Shown: positions 8,848 through 16,451, numbered from the stretch's first letter. The stretch: 64,000 bases of DNA from an uncultured Oscillospiraceae bacterium (GCA_934636655.1 CAKUAS010000002.1:133994-197993); one strand, 5' to 3'. Notes: a model not told the origin generated them from the sequence alone. Numbers and translations are program-made.

Positions 8848-9936
8848 ATGAGCGAAAAAAGCAATAAAAAATTGCATATTATCTGTCTTGCTGTTTTTAT
8901 CGTGCTGCTTTGCGCGTCGATCTGGCTGCTCGGCAGGGTGTGTCAGCCGAAATATATGTCCGGTGTTTTAGAGGGCGCGATGACGCAGGAGTATTACGAC
9001 GAGAAGAATTCGCATGATGTCATATTCGTCGGCGACTGCGAGGTTTATGAAAACTTCTCACCCGTCACCATGTGGGAAACCAATGGCATAACGAGCTATA
9101 TTCGCGGATCGGCTCAGCAGCTTATCTGGCAGTCGTACTATCTGCTCGAAGAGGTCTTCGAGCGTGAAAGCCCGAAGATCGTTGTGTACAACGTCCAATC
9201 GATGAAGTACGATGCGCCGCAAAGCGAGGCGTACAATCGTATGACGATCGACGGTATGCCCCTATCGCAGCATAAGATAGACGCAATAAAGGCCTCTATG
9301 ACCGAGGATGAGGACATGATAAGCTATCTTATCCCATTTCTGCGCTATCACTCACGCTGGTCGGAGCTGACAAGTGAGGATTTTGAGTACGCCTTCCGCC
9401 GTGACCCCGTGACGATAGCGGGATACCTCATGCGCGCGGATGTCGAGCCCATGACAAAGCTGCCGACGGCGCCGGTTTTGGACGACTACACTATCGGCGA
9501 CACATGCTGGGAATACCTTGACAAAATGCAGAAGCTGTGCGATGCTAACGGGGCAACGCTCGTGCTCATAAAATCGCCGAGTCTCTGGCCGCATTGGTAC
9601 GACGAGTGGGACGAGCAGATAAGCGCTTACGCCGCCGAGCACGGCCTTGATTATATAAATCTGCTGAACGTTTCCGATGAGATCGGCATAGATATGCAGA
9701 CCGATACCTATGATGCCGGACTGCACTTGAATATCTACGGAGCCGAAAAGCTCTCGCGCTACTTTGCGCAGATCCTTGCGGAAAACTACGCTGTGCCCGA
9801 CAGACGGGGCGACGAAACGATCGCTTCCGACTGGGAGGCCAAATGCGAGGCATATTACGAGCTTCTCGCCGCGCAGAAGGCTGAGCTCGATGAATACGGC
9901 TATCTTAAAAGCTGGACACTGGGGGACGAAAAATGA
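8848..9936 (+). CDS. SGNH/DltD-like membrane-anchored protein with Cys at the nucleophile position
   Basis: 362 residues with one N-terminal helix (about 11-32), so the rest is outside the cell. The segment VIFVGDCEVYENFSP aligns with the GDS nucleophile block of SGNH hydrolases, but Ser is Cys64. Near the C-terminus DAGLHLN provides His293, with Asp289 one position further away than in the common DxxH motif. In alginate and teichoic-acid modification systems the gene after the MBOAT encodes such a partner. I infer a role as second transferase or chaperone of the acyl transfer. Whether it is catalytic is open. Confidence 0.7.
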   Translation: MSEKSNKKLHIICLAVFIVLLCASIWLLGRVCQPKYMSGVLEGAMTQEYYDEKNSHDVIFVGDCEVYENFSPVTMWETNGITSYIRGSAQQLIWQSYYLLEEVFERESPKIVVYNVQSMKYDAPQSEAYNRMTIDGMPLSQHKIDAIKASMTEDEDMISYLIPFLRYHSRWSELTSEDFEYAFRRDPVTIAGYLMRADVEPMTKLPTAPVLDDYTIGDTCWEYLDKMQKLCDANGATLVLIKSPSLWPHWYDEWDEQISAYAAEHGLDYINLLNVSDEIGIDMQTDTYDAGLHLNIYGAEKLSRYFAQILAENYAVPDRRGDETIASDWEAKCEAYYELLAAQKAELDEYGYLKSWTLGDEK

Positions 9937-10460
9937 AAAGAATAACTGCTATCATCCTTGCCGTCATGTGCGTTTTCGCGCTCTGCGCCTGCGGAGCTGA
10001 CGGCGGCGAAACGAAAACCGATACAAAGACCGAATACAAGGCCGATTACGGCGAACTGTACTATGCCTCGGGGGATGTTAAATTCGGCATCCTTGACCCG
10101 GCAGACGAGGTGCTTTCAGCTCTCGGCGAGCCTGTCAGCACCTTCGAGTCGAACAGCTGCGCGTATCAGGGTAAGGATAAGTTCTATTATTACGACGGTT
10201 TTGAGGTCCTGGTAAACGATGTTGACGGAACAGAGCGCGTCACCGGCATCACCCTTGCCGACGACACTGTTTCAAATCCGCAGGGCGTGAAGATCGGCAT
10301 GAAGATCGACGAGGCGCTTGAGCTCATGACCAGCGTTGAGTACACGCAGTCGGGCGATACATATAAGTTCACCGTCGGCTCGGCCCTGTTCAGAATCCAG
10401 GTCGGCGACGACGGCACAGTTAAGGCTGCCGAATACTCTGTCGCCGCAAACGATAATTGA
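9933..10460 (+). CDS. Lipoprotein of unknown function in the Dlt-like operon
   Basis: 175 residues. A lipoprotein signal ends in LCAC (Cys20), followed by a Thr/Lys/Glu-rich linker. The start overlaps the previous stop as ATGA, which implies translational coupling. The mature part contains VKFGILDPADEVLSALGEP and GVKIGMKIDEALELMTS, two short similar segments that could be a repeated fold of a small outer-surface domain. I do not recognise a family. The tight coupling suggests it works with the acyltransferase complex on the outer face. Confidence 0.7.
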   Translation: MKRITAIILAVMCVFALCACGADGGETKTDTKTEYKADYGELYYASGDVKFGILDPADEVLSALGEPVSTFESNSCAYQGKDKFYYYDGFEVLVNDVDGTERVTGITLADDTVSNPQGVKIGMKIDEALELMTSVEYTQSGDTYKFTVGSALFRIQVGDDGTVKAAEYSVAANDN

Positions 10461-10468
10461 GGTGTGCC

Positions 10469-11443
10469 ATGACCGAATACAAGAAGATGAAAACGGAAGA
10501 TGTCTTTGCCGACATAGAAAAAATAATGGGCTCGGAGCTCCCGGACGACGAAAAAAGCATGGTTCTGCGCAAAAAGGGAGCTGCTGCTTATGAGAACGAG
10601 GACGATCCTGCCGCGGCCGCGTATTACGACGAGGCCATAGCTCTTGGCCTTATCGAGACCGAGATGCTGCCGGAGGTGCTTTTTCGCTGCGGCGTGAGCT
10701 TTGCAAAGCTCGACGAGAAAAAGTCGTTTGACTTTTTAAAGCGCGCTGCTGAGCTCGGCCACGTCAAGGCGATGCTGAACCTCGCCGTGTGCTATCAGAA
10801 GGGCACGGGCGTGTCCAAGAACGAAAAGGAGTGCTACAAATGGGCGCTCGCGGCGGCGGATGCCGGCGATATCGAGGCAATGTATATCTGCGCGCTGTGT
10901 TCCGAGCAGGGTTTCGGCACTAAGAAAAATCCGGAGGAGGCCTTCGCCCGCTTTAAGTGCGCTGCCGAGGCCGGAATTGTCGACGCGATGTACAAAACCG
11001 CGCTCAATCACGACCGTGGAGAGGGCACATTCCCGAACCCGCAGGCGGCGTTTGAGTGGTTCAAAAACGCGGCCGAGATGGGTCATCCCGACGCTCAGCA
11101 CGATCTTGCCGTGTGCTACGCAAACGGAGAGGGCACGATGGCCGACCCCGCGGAGGCCTTCCGCTGGATGAAGGTCGCGGCCGAAAACGGCAATGTCGAC
11201 GCCATGCGTCTTGCCGGCGGCTGCTATTATAACGGCTTCGGCGTCAAGGAAAATCCGAAAAAGGCCTTTGAAATGTTCAAAAAAGCCGCCGAACACGGCG
11301 ACGTTGACTGCATGCGCATGACCGGCGACTGCTATGCTCTCGGCTCGGGCGTTAAGCAGAATAAGGACGAGGCCATGCGCTGGTATCGCATAGCCGCCGA
11401 GCACGGCGACATGGATTCGCGCGAAATGATGGAAGAGTATTAA
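10469..11443 (+). CDS. Sel1-repeat (TPR-like) protein
   Basis: 324 residues with about seven Sel1-like repeats of some 36 residues, recognisable by recurring ensembles such as AAELGHVKAMLNLAVCYQKG, AAEMGHPDAQHDLAVCYANG and AAEHGDVDCMRMTGDCYALG. No signal peptide or membrane segment is visible, so a cytoplasmic scaffold is likely. The start is ATG 10469 after GAGGTGTGCC. It ends the operon just before a terminator. Sel1 repeats mediate protein-protein contacts; a regulatory or assembly role for the Dlt-like enzymes is inference. Confidence 0.8.
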   Translation: MTEYKKMKTEDVFADIEKIMGSELPDDEKSMVLRKKGAAAYENEDDPAAAAYYDEAIALGLIETEMLPEVLFRCGVSFAKLDEKKSFDFLKRAAELGHVKAMLNLAVCYQKGTGVSKNEKECYKWALAAADAGDIEAMYICALCSEQGFGTKKNPEEAFARFKCAAEAGIVDAMYKTALNHDRGEGTFPNPQAAFEWFKNAAEMGHPDAQHDLAVCYANGEGTMADPAEAFRWMKVAAENGNVDAMRLAGGCYYNGFGVKENPKKAFEMFKKAAEHGDVDCMRMTGDCYALGSGVKQNKDEAMRWYRIAAEHGDMDSREMMEEY

Positions 11444-11475
11444 AAACACGGCAGACTCTTGTCTGCCGTGTTTTC
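11443..11475. terminator. Rho-independent terminator of the Dlt-like operon
   Basis: AAAACACGGCAGA / TCTGCCGTGTTTT inverted repeat with a short loop and T-rich end. It lies between convergent genes and its right end overlaps the last codons of the small membrane protein gene at 11474. Confidence 0.85.
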
Positions 11476-11689
11476 ATTTTGGTGTATGTAAAATTATATC
11501 GAGATCGGGTATGACCGATGCGCCCATGTCCGGCCACGGCGATGTTACGGCGCTCGCAAGCCCTATCATTACAAAGGCGATGACCGCGAGCAGCGCAATG
11601 ACGATGACCGCGATGATAAAGCCAGTGCGGATATTCGCCTTCGCGCGGCGGATCTCCTCATCTTCTTCACGTTTATTCTTCACACTCAA
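11474..11689 (-). CDS. Small single-pass membrane protein
   Basis: 71 residues. A charged N-terminus (MSVKNKREEDEEIRRAKANI) is followed by one strongly hydrophobic helix (about 24-47) and a short tail. No family is recognised. It is monocistronic, reads toward the Dlt-like operon and shares the terminator region at 11443-11475. The open frame, clear helix and small, charged composition support a real gene, but nothing indicates its function. Confidence 0.6.
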   Translation of the reverse strand: MSVKNKREEDEEIRRAKANIRTGFIIAVIVIALLAVIAFVMIGLASAVTSPWPDMGASVIPDLDIILHTPK

Positions 11690-11755
11690 ACCTCCGATGT
11701 TGATGTTTCCATTCTACATCGGAGAATTTTTTTGTCAACAAACTGACTGTTAACA

Positions 11756-11784
11756 TTGACAAAGCGCGGGTGAGTGCTTATAAT
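11756..11784 (+). promoter_or_regulatory. Consensus sigma-A promoter of the tetR-ABC operon
   Basis: TTGACA (11756-11761), exactly 17 bases, TATAAT (11779-11784): a perfect consensus. The tandem palindromes that follow would cover the transcription start. Confidence 0.85.
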
Positions 11785-11794
11785 AAGAACAAAT

Positions 11795-11818
11795 GTTGCG
11801 CAACTGCTGTTGCGCAAC
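11795..11818. promoter_or_regulatory. Tandem palindromic operator (TetR-type)
   Basis: Two identical perfect 10-base palindromes GTTGCGCAAC at 11795-11804 and 11809-11818, four bases apart, directly after the -10 box and before the ribosome site. This is the expected place for an autoregulating TetR repressor, with one dimer per palindrome or two dimers side by side. Confidence 0.75.
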
Positions 11819-11836
11819 AAAAAAGGAGTGATCATA

Positions 11837-12406
11837 ATGCCACCGAAAGTGAGATTTTCACGCGAGGAGATCATTGCCGCTGCGCTGGATATAGTGCGCG
11901 AGGGCGGGATGACGGCGCTCACGGCGCGCAGCCTGGCAGCGCGTCTGGGCTCGTCGGCAAAGCCGGTGTTCGGCCTTTTTGAAAACATGCAGGAGGTGCA
12001 GACGGAAGTTATGCTTGCCGCCAACACCGAGTATCAGAGCTTTTTGCGAACAGAGATGATGCGTGGCATATATAAACCCTATAAGGCCAGCGGCATGGCG
12101 TACATAGCCTTTGCGCGCAAGGAAAAAGAGCTGTTCAGGCTCCTGTTTATGCGTGACAGAACAGCCGAGCGCATCGAGACCGAGGATGCCAGCCTTAACG
12201 ATATCATAGAGATAATTTCCCGCAATACTGGGCTGAGCGAGGAGGACGCGCGACTTTTCCACCTCGAGATGTGGATATTCGTCCACGGCATTGCGACCAT
12301 GATTGTGACCAACTATCTTGATTGGGAAGAGGAGCACGTAAGCCGTGCGCTGACCGATGCATATGAGGGACTGAAAACGCGCTGGTGCGGGGAGGAAAAA
12401 GAATGA
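11837..12406 (+). CDS. TetR-family transcriptional repressor
   Basis: 189 residues. The N-terminal HTH is clear: FSREEIIAAALDIVREGGMT, then LTARSLAARLGSSAKPVFGLF (about 8-47). The remaining helical part would bind a ligand. The start is ATG 11837 after AAAGGAGTGATCATA; an upstream in-frame start lies within the operator. The stop overlaps the start of the ABC ATPase gene (ATGA), so regulator and exporter are one operon. It likely represses its own operon from the tandem palindromes and releases when the exporter's substrate binds. Confidence 0.9.
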   Translation: MPPKVRFSREEIIAAALDIVREGGMTALTARSLAARLGSSAKPVFGLFENMQEVQTEVMLAANTEYQSFLRTEMMRGIYKPYKASGMAYIAFARKEKELFRLLFMRDRTAERIETEDASLNDIIEIISRNTGLSEEDARLFHLEMWIFVHGIATMIVTNYLDWEEEHVSRALTDAYEGLKTRWCGEEKE

Positions 12407-13131
12407 ATGCAATAGAGATAAAGAGACTTACGAAGAAATACAAGGATGTTACCGCCGTTGACGGACTGGAGCTCAGCGTTCGGCAGGGCGAGCTGTTCGC
12501 GCTTTTGGGCGTCAACGGCGCGGGCAAGACCACGACGATAAAAATGCTCTCGTGTCTGACCGCGCCCACATCGGGCGAGGCGTACCTCGGCGGGAAAAGC
12601 ATCGTTTCGCAGCCGAACGAGGTAAAGCGCATAATCGGTGTGTCGCCGCAGGAGACGGCGGTCGCGCCGAATCTGACGGTGAAGGAAAACCTTGAGCTCA
12701 TGTGCGGCGTGCACGGAATATCAAAGGAGAAAACGCGCGAAAGGGTAAATGCGTTGTGCGAGGAGTTCGAGCTTCATGAAGTCATGTCTCGCAGGGCCGG
12801 GAAGCTATCAGGCGGCTGGCAGCGCAGGCTCAGCATAGCCATGGCGCTCACGGGCGAGCCGGAGATACTGTTTCTTGACGAGCCGACGCTGGGGCTCGAC
12901 GTTATTGCGCGCAGTGAGCTGTGGGACACCGTGCGCTCACTCAAGGGCAGAAAGACCATAATACTCACAACGCACTATATGGAGGAGGCCGAGGAGCTGT
13001 CCGACCGCATAGGCATCATGCGCGGAGGAAGGCTTCTGGCCCTCGGCACATCGGAGGAGCTCAAGGCGCTGGCTGGAAAAGAAAAATTCGAGGATGCGTT
13101 CGTCGCTATAGTAAAGGGGGAGAGAAAATGA
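12403..13131 (+). CDS. ABC transporter ATP-binding protein (multidrug/antibiotic exporter type)
   Basis: 242 residues. Walker A GVNGAGKTTT (about 37-46), signature LSGGWQRRL, and Walker B ILFLDEPTLGLD are all intact, followed by the switch histidine in TTHYMEEAEEL. The architecture is that of drug or natural-product exporters (DrrA/CcmA-like), which pair with a separate permease. Start ATG 12403 follows GGAGG and overlaps the tetR stop. Its stop overlaps the permease start. Confidence 0.92.
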   Translation: MNAIEIKRLTKKYKDVTAVDGLELSVRQGELFALLGVNGAGKTTTIKMLSCLTAPTSGEAYLGGKSIVSQPNEVKRIIGVSPQETAVAPNLTVKENLELMCGVHGISKEKTRERVNALCEEFELHEVMSRRAGKLSGGWQRRLSIAMALTGEPEILFLDEPTLGLDVIARSELWDTVRSLKGRKTIILTTHYMEEAEELSDRIGIMRGGRLLALGTSEELKALAGKEKFEDAFVAIVKGERK

Positions 13132-13859
13132 AGATGCTGACCTTTTCCTCGCGCACGGCAAAGGAGATACTGCGCGACCCTGTGAACCTCGGCTTCGGAT
13201 TGGGTTTTCCCGTCGTGCTGATCTTGCTGCTGTCGGCAATTCAGGCAAACGTGCCCGTCTCGCTGTTCGAGATAGAAAAGCTCGCGCCGGGCATGACGAT
13301 ATTCGGCCTGTCGTTCATGACGCTTTTCTCCGCGACGCTCATCGCAAAGGACCGCGAAAGCGCACTTTTGCAGCGGCTTTACACGACGCCGCTGACCGCC
13401 GCTGATTTCATCTTCGGCTATACGCTGCCGATACTGCCCATTGCGCTGGCTCAGGCCGTCGTGTGCTTCATAACGGCGTTTATCCTCGGCATGGAGATAA
13501 CGGTAAACGCTCTGTGGGCGGTGCTCATGATAATCCCGGCCGCGGTGTTTTTCATCGCGCTCGGCCTTTTGTGCGGAAGCGTATTCAACGTAAAGCAGGT
13601 CGGCGGCATGTGCGGCGCACTGCTGACAAACCTCACGGCCTGGCTCTCGGGCATATGGTTCGACCTCGACCTCGTGGGCGGTGCGTTTAAGAAGATCGCC
13701 GAGCTTCTGCCGTTCTGCCACGCCGTTAAGGTTGAGCAGGCGGTCTGCGCTGGCAGCTTCGGTGATATCTGGCCCGATCTTGCATGGGTCATTGCTTACG
13801 CCGCTGTCGCTGTGATATTTTCGGTAGCGCTGTTTCTGCGGCAGATGAAAAGACAATAG
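13128..13859 (+). CDS. ABC-2 type transporter permease
   Basis: 243 residues with about six membrane helices. The segment IAKDRESALLQRLYTTPLT is characteristic of ABC-2 permeases, and the order of helices fits the family. The start is ATG 13128, overlapping the ATPase stop and preceded by GGGGGAGAG. With the ATPase it would form a homodimeric or simple two-component exporter under TetR control. The exported compound is unknown. Confidence 0.9.
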   Translation: MKMLTFSSRTAKEILRDPVNLGFGLGFPVVLILLLSAIQANVPVSLFEIEKLAPGMTIFGLSFMTLFSATLIAKDRESALLQRLYTTPLTAADFIFGYTLPILPIALAQAVVCFITAFILGMEITVNALWAVLMIIPAAVFFIALGLLCGSVFNVKQVGGMCGALLTNLTAWLSGIWFDLDLVGGAFKKIAELLPFCHAVKVEQAVCAGSFGDIWPDLAWVIAYAAVAVIFSVALFLRQMKRQ

Positions 13860-13927
13860 ATTTTAAAAACAGTCTCATTGCACGGAAAAGATTTTTGATG
13901 TATCATGCCTGCAAAGGAGTGAGACAT

Positions 13928-14407
13928 ATGGCAAACGAAAATAAAAAGGATTTTAATGCCATGCTGCACGAGCGGTGTGACATGCCGAGAATACAGGCGA
14001 TAACAGACGCTGCGAGCATTGAAAAATACGGCGGCGACAGGATGTACTTCGCGCCGCCTGTCGATTATGACGAGGTCATGCGCCGTGTCCCGTTTGGGAA
14101 GCTGACGACCGTAGGCGAAATACGCGAGTATTTTGCCCGATGCAGCGGAGCTGACTTCACAGAGCCCATAACCGCCGGAGTTTTCGTCTCTATTGCCGCG
14201 TGGGCGAGCTTTCAGCGCGAGAGCGATAAAACACCGTACTGGCGCACGCTCAAAGCAAACGGCGAGCTCAATCCCAAGTACCCCGGAGGTGTTGGGGAGC
14301 AAAAGGCGCTGCTGGAGCGGGAGGGACATACGGTCGTGCAAAAGGGCAGAAAAAACATCAAATACTATGTAAAAGACTATGAAAAGGCTCTGTTTGACCT
14401 TGAATGA
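13928..14407 (+). CDS. Alkyltransferase-like (MGMT-family) protein lacking the acceptor Cys
   Basis: 159 residues. The C-terminal two thirds match the DNA-binding domain of O6-methylguanine methyltransferases: VPFGKLTTVGEIREYFA, then GELNPKYPGGVGEQKALLE. At the PCHR position the protein reads PYWR, so the methyl-accepting Cys is Tyr. This resembles alkyltransferase-like proteins, which bind alkylated guanine and flag it for other repair rather than removing the alkyl group. The start is ATG 13928 after AAAGGAGTGAGACAT. The gene is probably monocistronic and ends in a strong terminator. Confidence 0.8.
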   Translation: MANENKKDFNAMLHERCDMPRIQAITDAASIEKYGGDRMYFAPPVDYDEVMRRVPFGKLTTVGEIREYFARCSGADFTEPITAGVFVSIAAWASFQRESDKTPYWRTLKANGELNPKYPGGVGEQKALLEREGHTVVQKGRKNIKYYVKDYEKALFDLE

Positions 14408-14440
14408 AAAAAGTCCGTTCCATCGGAACGGACTTTTTTC
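14407..14440. terminator. Rho-independent terminator
   Basis: AAGTCCGTTCC / GGAACGGACTT stem flanked by A and T runs. It ends the alkyltransferase-like gene and, on the other strand, the small gene at 14439. Confidence 0.88.
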
Positions 14441-14582
14441 ACTTACCCCAGTCGCCGGATATGCCGTCGGGGGCTTTTACGCGGTGTGTGTCCTTGACAT
14501 GCCCGTCGCGGCCGCGGAAGTCCTGCGGCGCGACGTTTTCGCCCGAGGGCAGGTCGCCGTGCTTTTTTGATTTCTTACTCAT
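14439..14582 (-). CDS. Small hydrophilic protein next to spoVAC
   Basis: 47 residues, too short for routine gene finding. It begins MSKKSKKHGDLPSGENV and ends GISGDWGK; it is basic at the start and rich in Asp, Gly and His. The GGAGG ribosome site lies in the last codons of spoVAC, seven bases before this start, and a terminator follows directly, so it looks like the last gene of a spoVAC unit. No family recognised. A forespore-expressed small protein is a guess from context. Confidence 0.55.
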   Translation of the reverse strand: MSKKSKKHGDLPSGENVAPQDFRGRDGHVKDTHRVKAPDGISGDWGK

Positions 14583-14589
14583 GTTATCC

Positions 14590-15030
14590 TTATCCTCCAA
14601 AGACGCAAAGTATCAGGCCGTATATGACGCTGGCCGTGATGCCGTAGACGATCACCGGTCCCGATATGATGAACATTTTCGCCGCCGTGCCGGTGATGAA
14701 GCCCTCTGTCCTGAACTCCAGCGCGGGCGCGACCATGGAGTTTGCAAAGCCCGTTATCGGGACGAGCGTGCCGCCGCCGGCAAAGCGCGCGATGCGGTCG
14801 TAAAGCCCGAGCCCTGTGAGCAGCGCGCCGAGAAAAACGAGCGTTGCGCTCGTCGCGCTCGCGGCATCGTTCTTCTCAAGGCCGCAGTGCATGTAGAGCT
14901 CCAGCACGGCCTCGCCGATGCAGCAGATGATCCCACCGACCAAAAACGCTTTGAGCATATTTCCGAGACATTTTGAGCGCGGCTGGTGCGAATCGGAATA
15001 CCGCATATATTCGTCGTTAGTCATGTTCAT
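14590..15030 (-). CDS. spoVAC: Stage V sporulation protein AC
   Basis: 146 residues with about four membrane helices. Diagnostic pieces of the SpoVAC/SpoVAEB family are LGNMLKAFLVGGIICCIGE and GGGTLVPITGFANSMVAPA. SpoVAC is a forespore membrane channel component needed for dipicolinic acid uptake during spore formation and its release in germination. The start is ATG 15030 after GAGGTTTCGGC. In many spore formers spoVAC, spoVAD and spoVAE are contiguous; here the other two lie 38 kb away (52384-53776). Confidence 0.88.
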   Translation of the reverse strand: MNMTNDEYMRYSDSHQPRSKCLGNMLKAFLVGGIICCIGEAVLELYMHCGLEKNDAASATSATLVFLGALLTGLGLYDRIARFAGGGTLVPITGFANSMVAPALEFRTEGFITGTAAKMFIISGPVIVYGITASVIYGLILCVFGG

Positions 15031-15053
15031 GCCGAAACCTCGATAGAAATGAA

Positions 15054-15080
15054 AATGCATCGGGATAACCCCGATGCATT
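15054..15080. terminator. Hairpin terminator between spoVAC and the upstream gene
   Basis: AATGCATCGGG / CCCGATGCATT, a perfect 11-base inverted repeat with a short loop. It follows the 15104-15502 gene on the minus strand and would separate it from spoVAC. Confidence 0.65.
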
Positions 15081-15103
15081 TATGTTCTCCGAAATTTTAG
15101 CCG

Positions 15104-15502
15104 CTATACGTCCAGCGTCAGGTTTTCAACTCCGTTTGCCTCAAATTCGTCCATGTATTCATCCATTCGCGCCGTGAGCGCACCCAGATCGTCGCAGTCC
15201 TCGCCGAGATCGCGCCGCGCGAGCTCTTCGGCCAGAATGTCGAAAAACACGGCGTCTTCATAGTCGGCGATGGCCTCATGGATGCCGCCGTCCTCGTATG
15301 CGCGCGAGGGGAAAACGTGGCCGTGCCATAGCTGGACGAGGCTCTTCATGCCGTTTTTCGAGCACAGCGAGAAGATCTTTTCCTGCACGATGTCATAGTC
15401 CTCGAAGCGGTCGGTCGTCCTCGTGGAGTTAAGTATCCAGTTGCCTATATAAACAAGGTCTAAAAGCCTGCGGAATTCTTTTTCGGTCAGATCTATGTTC
15501 AA
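15104..15502 (-). CDS. Hypothetical acidic protein
   Basis: 132 residues, soluble, acidic towards the C-terminus, with aromatic-rich motifs such as YIGNWILNSTRTTDRFEDY and LWHGHVFPSRAYEDGG. No family is recognised. I prefer a TTG start at 15502, which has GGAGG six bases upstream; the ATG at 15520 lies before that ribosome site and has none of its own. It is separated from spoVAC by a hairpin and diverges from murI. Confidence 0.6.
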   Translation of the reverse strand: MNIDLTEKEFRRLLDLVYIGNWILNSTRTTDRFEDYDIVQEKIFSLCSKNGMKSLVQLWHGHVFPSRAYEDGGIHEAIADYEDAVFFDILAEELARRDLGEDCDDLGALTARMDEYMDEFEANGVENLTLDV

Positions 15503-15572
15503 AGCTTTGCCTCCGATCATCGTTATAGTTTCATTATATCAGATAGACTGCACCTTTGCCACAATAAAATCC

Positions 15573-15601
15573 TTGTAATTTTGGGCGACTTGTCATATTA
15601 T
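15573..15601 (+). promoter_or_regulatory. Predicted sigma-A promoter of murI-argS
   Basis: TTGTAA (15573-15578), 17 bases, TATTAT (15596-15601), about 35 bases before murI. Confidence 0.55.
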
Positions 15602-15637
15602 ATTATAGTTATAGTAATATCATGGAGATAGTGTGCA

Positions 15638-16441
15638 ATGGACAACAGACCCATCGGCGTGTTCGACTCCGGTCTCGGCGGCCTTACGGCCGTTCGAGAG
15701 CTTAGACGAATTTTGCCGGATGAAAATATAATATACTTCGGCGACACCGGGCGCATGCCCTACGGCGGACGGCCGCGCGGACAGATGCGCATGATAGCGC
15801 GTCAGAACATAGCCTTTGCCGAGAGCTTCGGCGTGAAGGTCATCCTTGCCGCCTGCGGAACGATATCCAGCAACGCCCCGGATATCCTTGCCGCAAACGC
15901 TACAAAGACCGTCGGCGTGCTCACCCCCGGTGCCGAAATGCTGGCCGAAACAGGCAGAAAAAAGCTCGGCATTATCGCAACGAAAACGAGCATCGAAAGC
16001 GGCGCGTTCCAGGCCGAGATAAGCCGCCTTGCCCCCGAAGCGGAAGTAACGGCGCTTGCCTGCCCCGAGTTTGTACCCATGATCGAGAGCGGCCGCTATC
16101 TTCCCTCCGATCCCATGGTACAGGATGTTGTTGCCCGTTCACTTGAACCCTTAAAGGGCATAGGAGCTCTGCTCCTCGGCTGCACGCATTACGGGCTCAT
16201 CGCCGACGCGATAAGCGCGTACCTCGGCTCGGAGGTCATTCTTGTCGGCGCGGCCGACGCGTCTGCGCAGTGTCTTGCGCGGTATTTGCGTGAAAACGAT
16301 ATGCTTGCCGCCTCCGGCGGAAGCGAGAGCTATTACACGAGCGGCAGCACCGCCGATTTTAAGGCTCTTGCGCCGGTCATGCTCGGCTATGCGCTCAAAA
16401 GCAAGGTCAATTTCGTCGAGCCCTTTGCCTTGGACGAGTGA
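15638..16441 (+). CDS. murI: Glutamate racemase
   Basis: 267 residues, the normal length. It interconverts L- and D-glutamate for peptidoglycan. The N-terminal signature IGVFDSGLGGLTAVREL and YFGDTGRMPYG are clear. The two catalytic cysteines are C73 in AACGT and C182 in LLGCTHYG. The usual ACNT motif around the first Cys is ACGT here, with Gly for Asn, which may be a lineage trait. It opens a three-gene unit with a DUF1934 gene and argS. Confidence 0.9.
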   Translation: MDNRPIGVFDSGLGGLTAVRELRRILPDENIIYFGDTGRMPYGGRPRGQMRMIARQNIAFAESFGVKVILAACGTISSNAPDILAANATKTVGVLTPGAEMLAETGRKKLGIIATKTSIESGAFQAEISRLAPEAEVTALACPEFVPMIESGRYLPSDPMVQDVVARSLEPLKGIGALLLGCTHYGLIADAISAYLGSEVILVGAADASAQCLARYLRENDMLAASGGSESYYTSGSTADFKALAPVMLGYALKSKVNFVEPFALDE

Positions 16442-16451
16442 GGGCAAAATT

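Noticed and set aside
3382..11443. Calling the operon a standard dltABCD operon
   Set aside because: Gene order, MBOAT length, the Cys variant of the SGNH protein and the added transglutaminase, lipoprotein and Sel1 genes differ, so only a Dlt-like label is supported.
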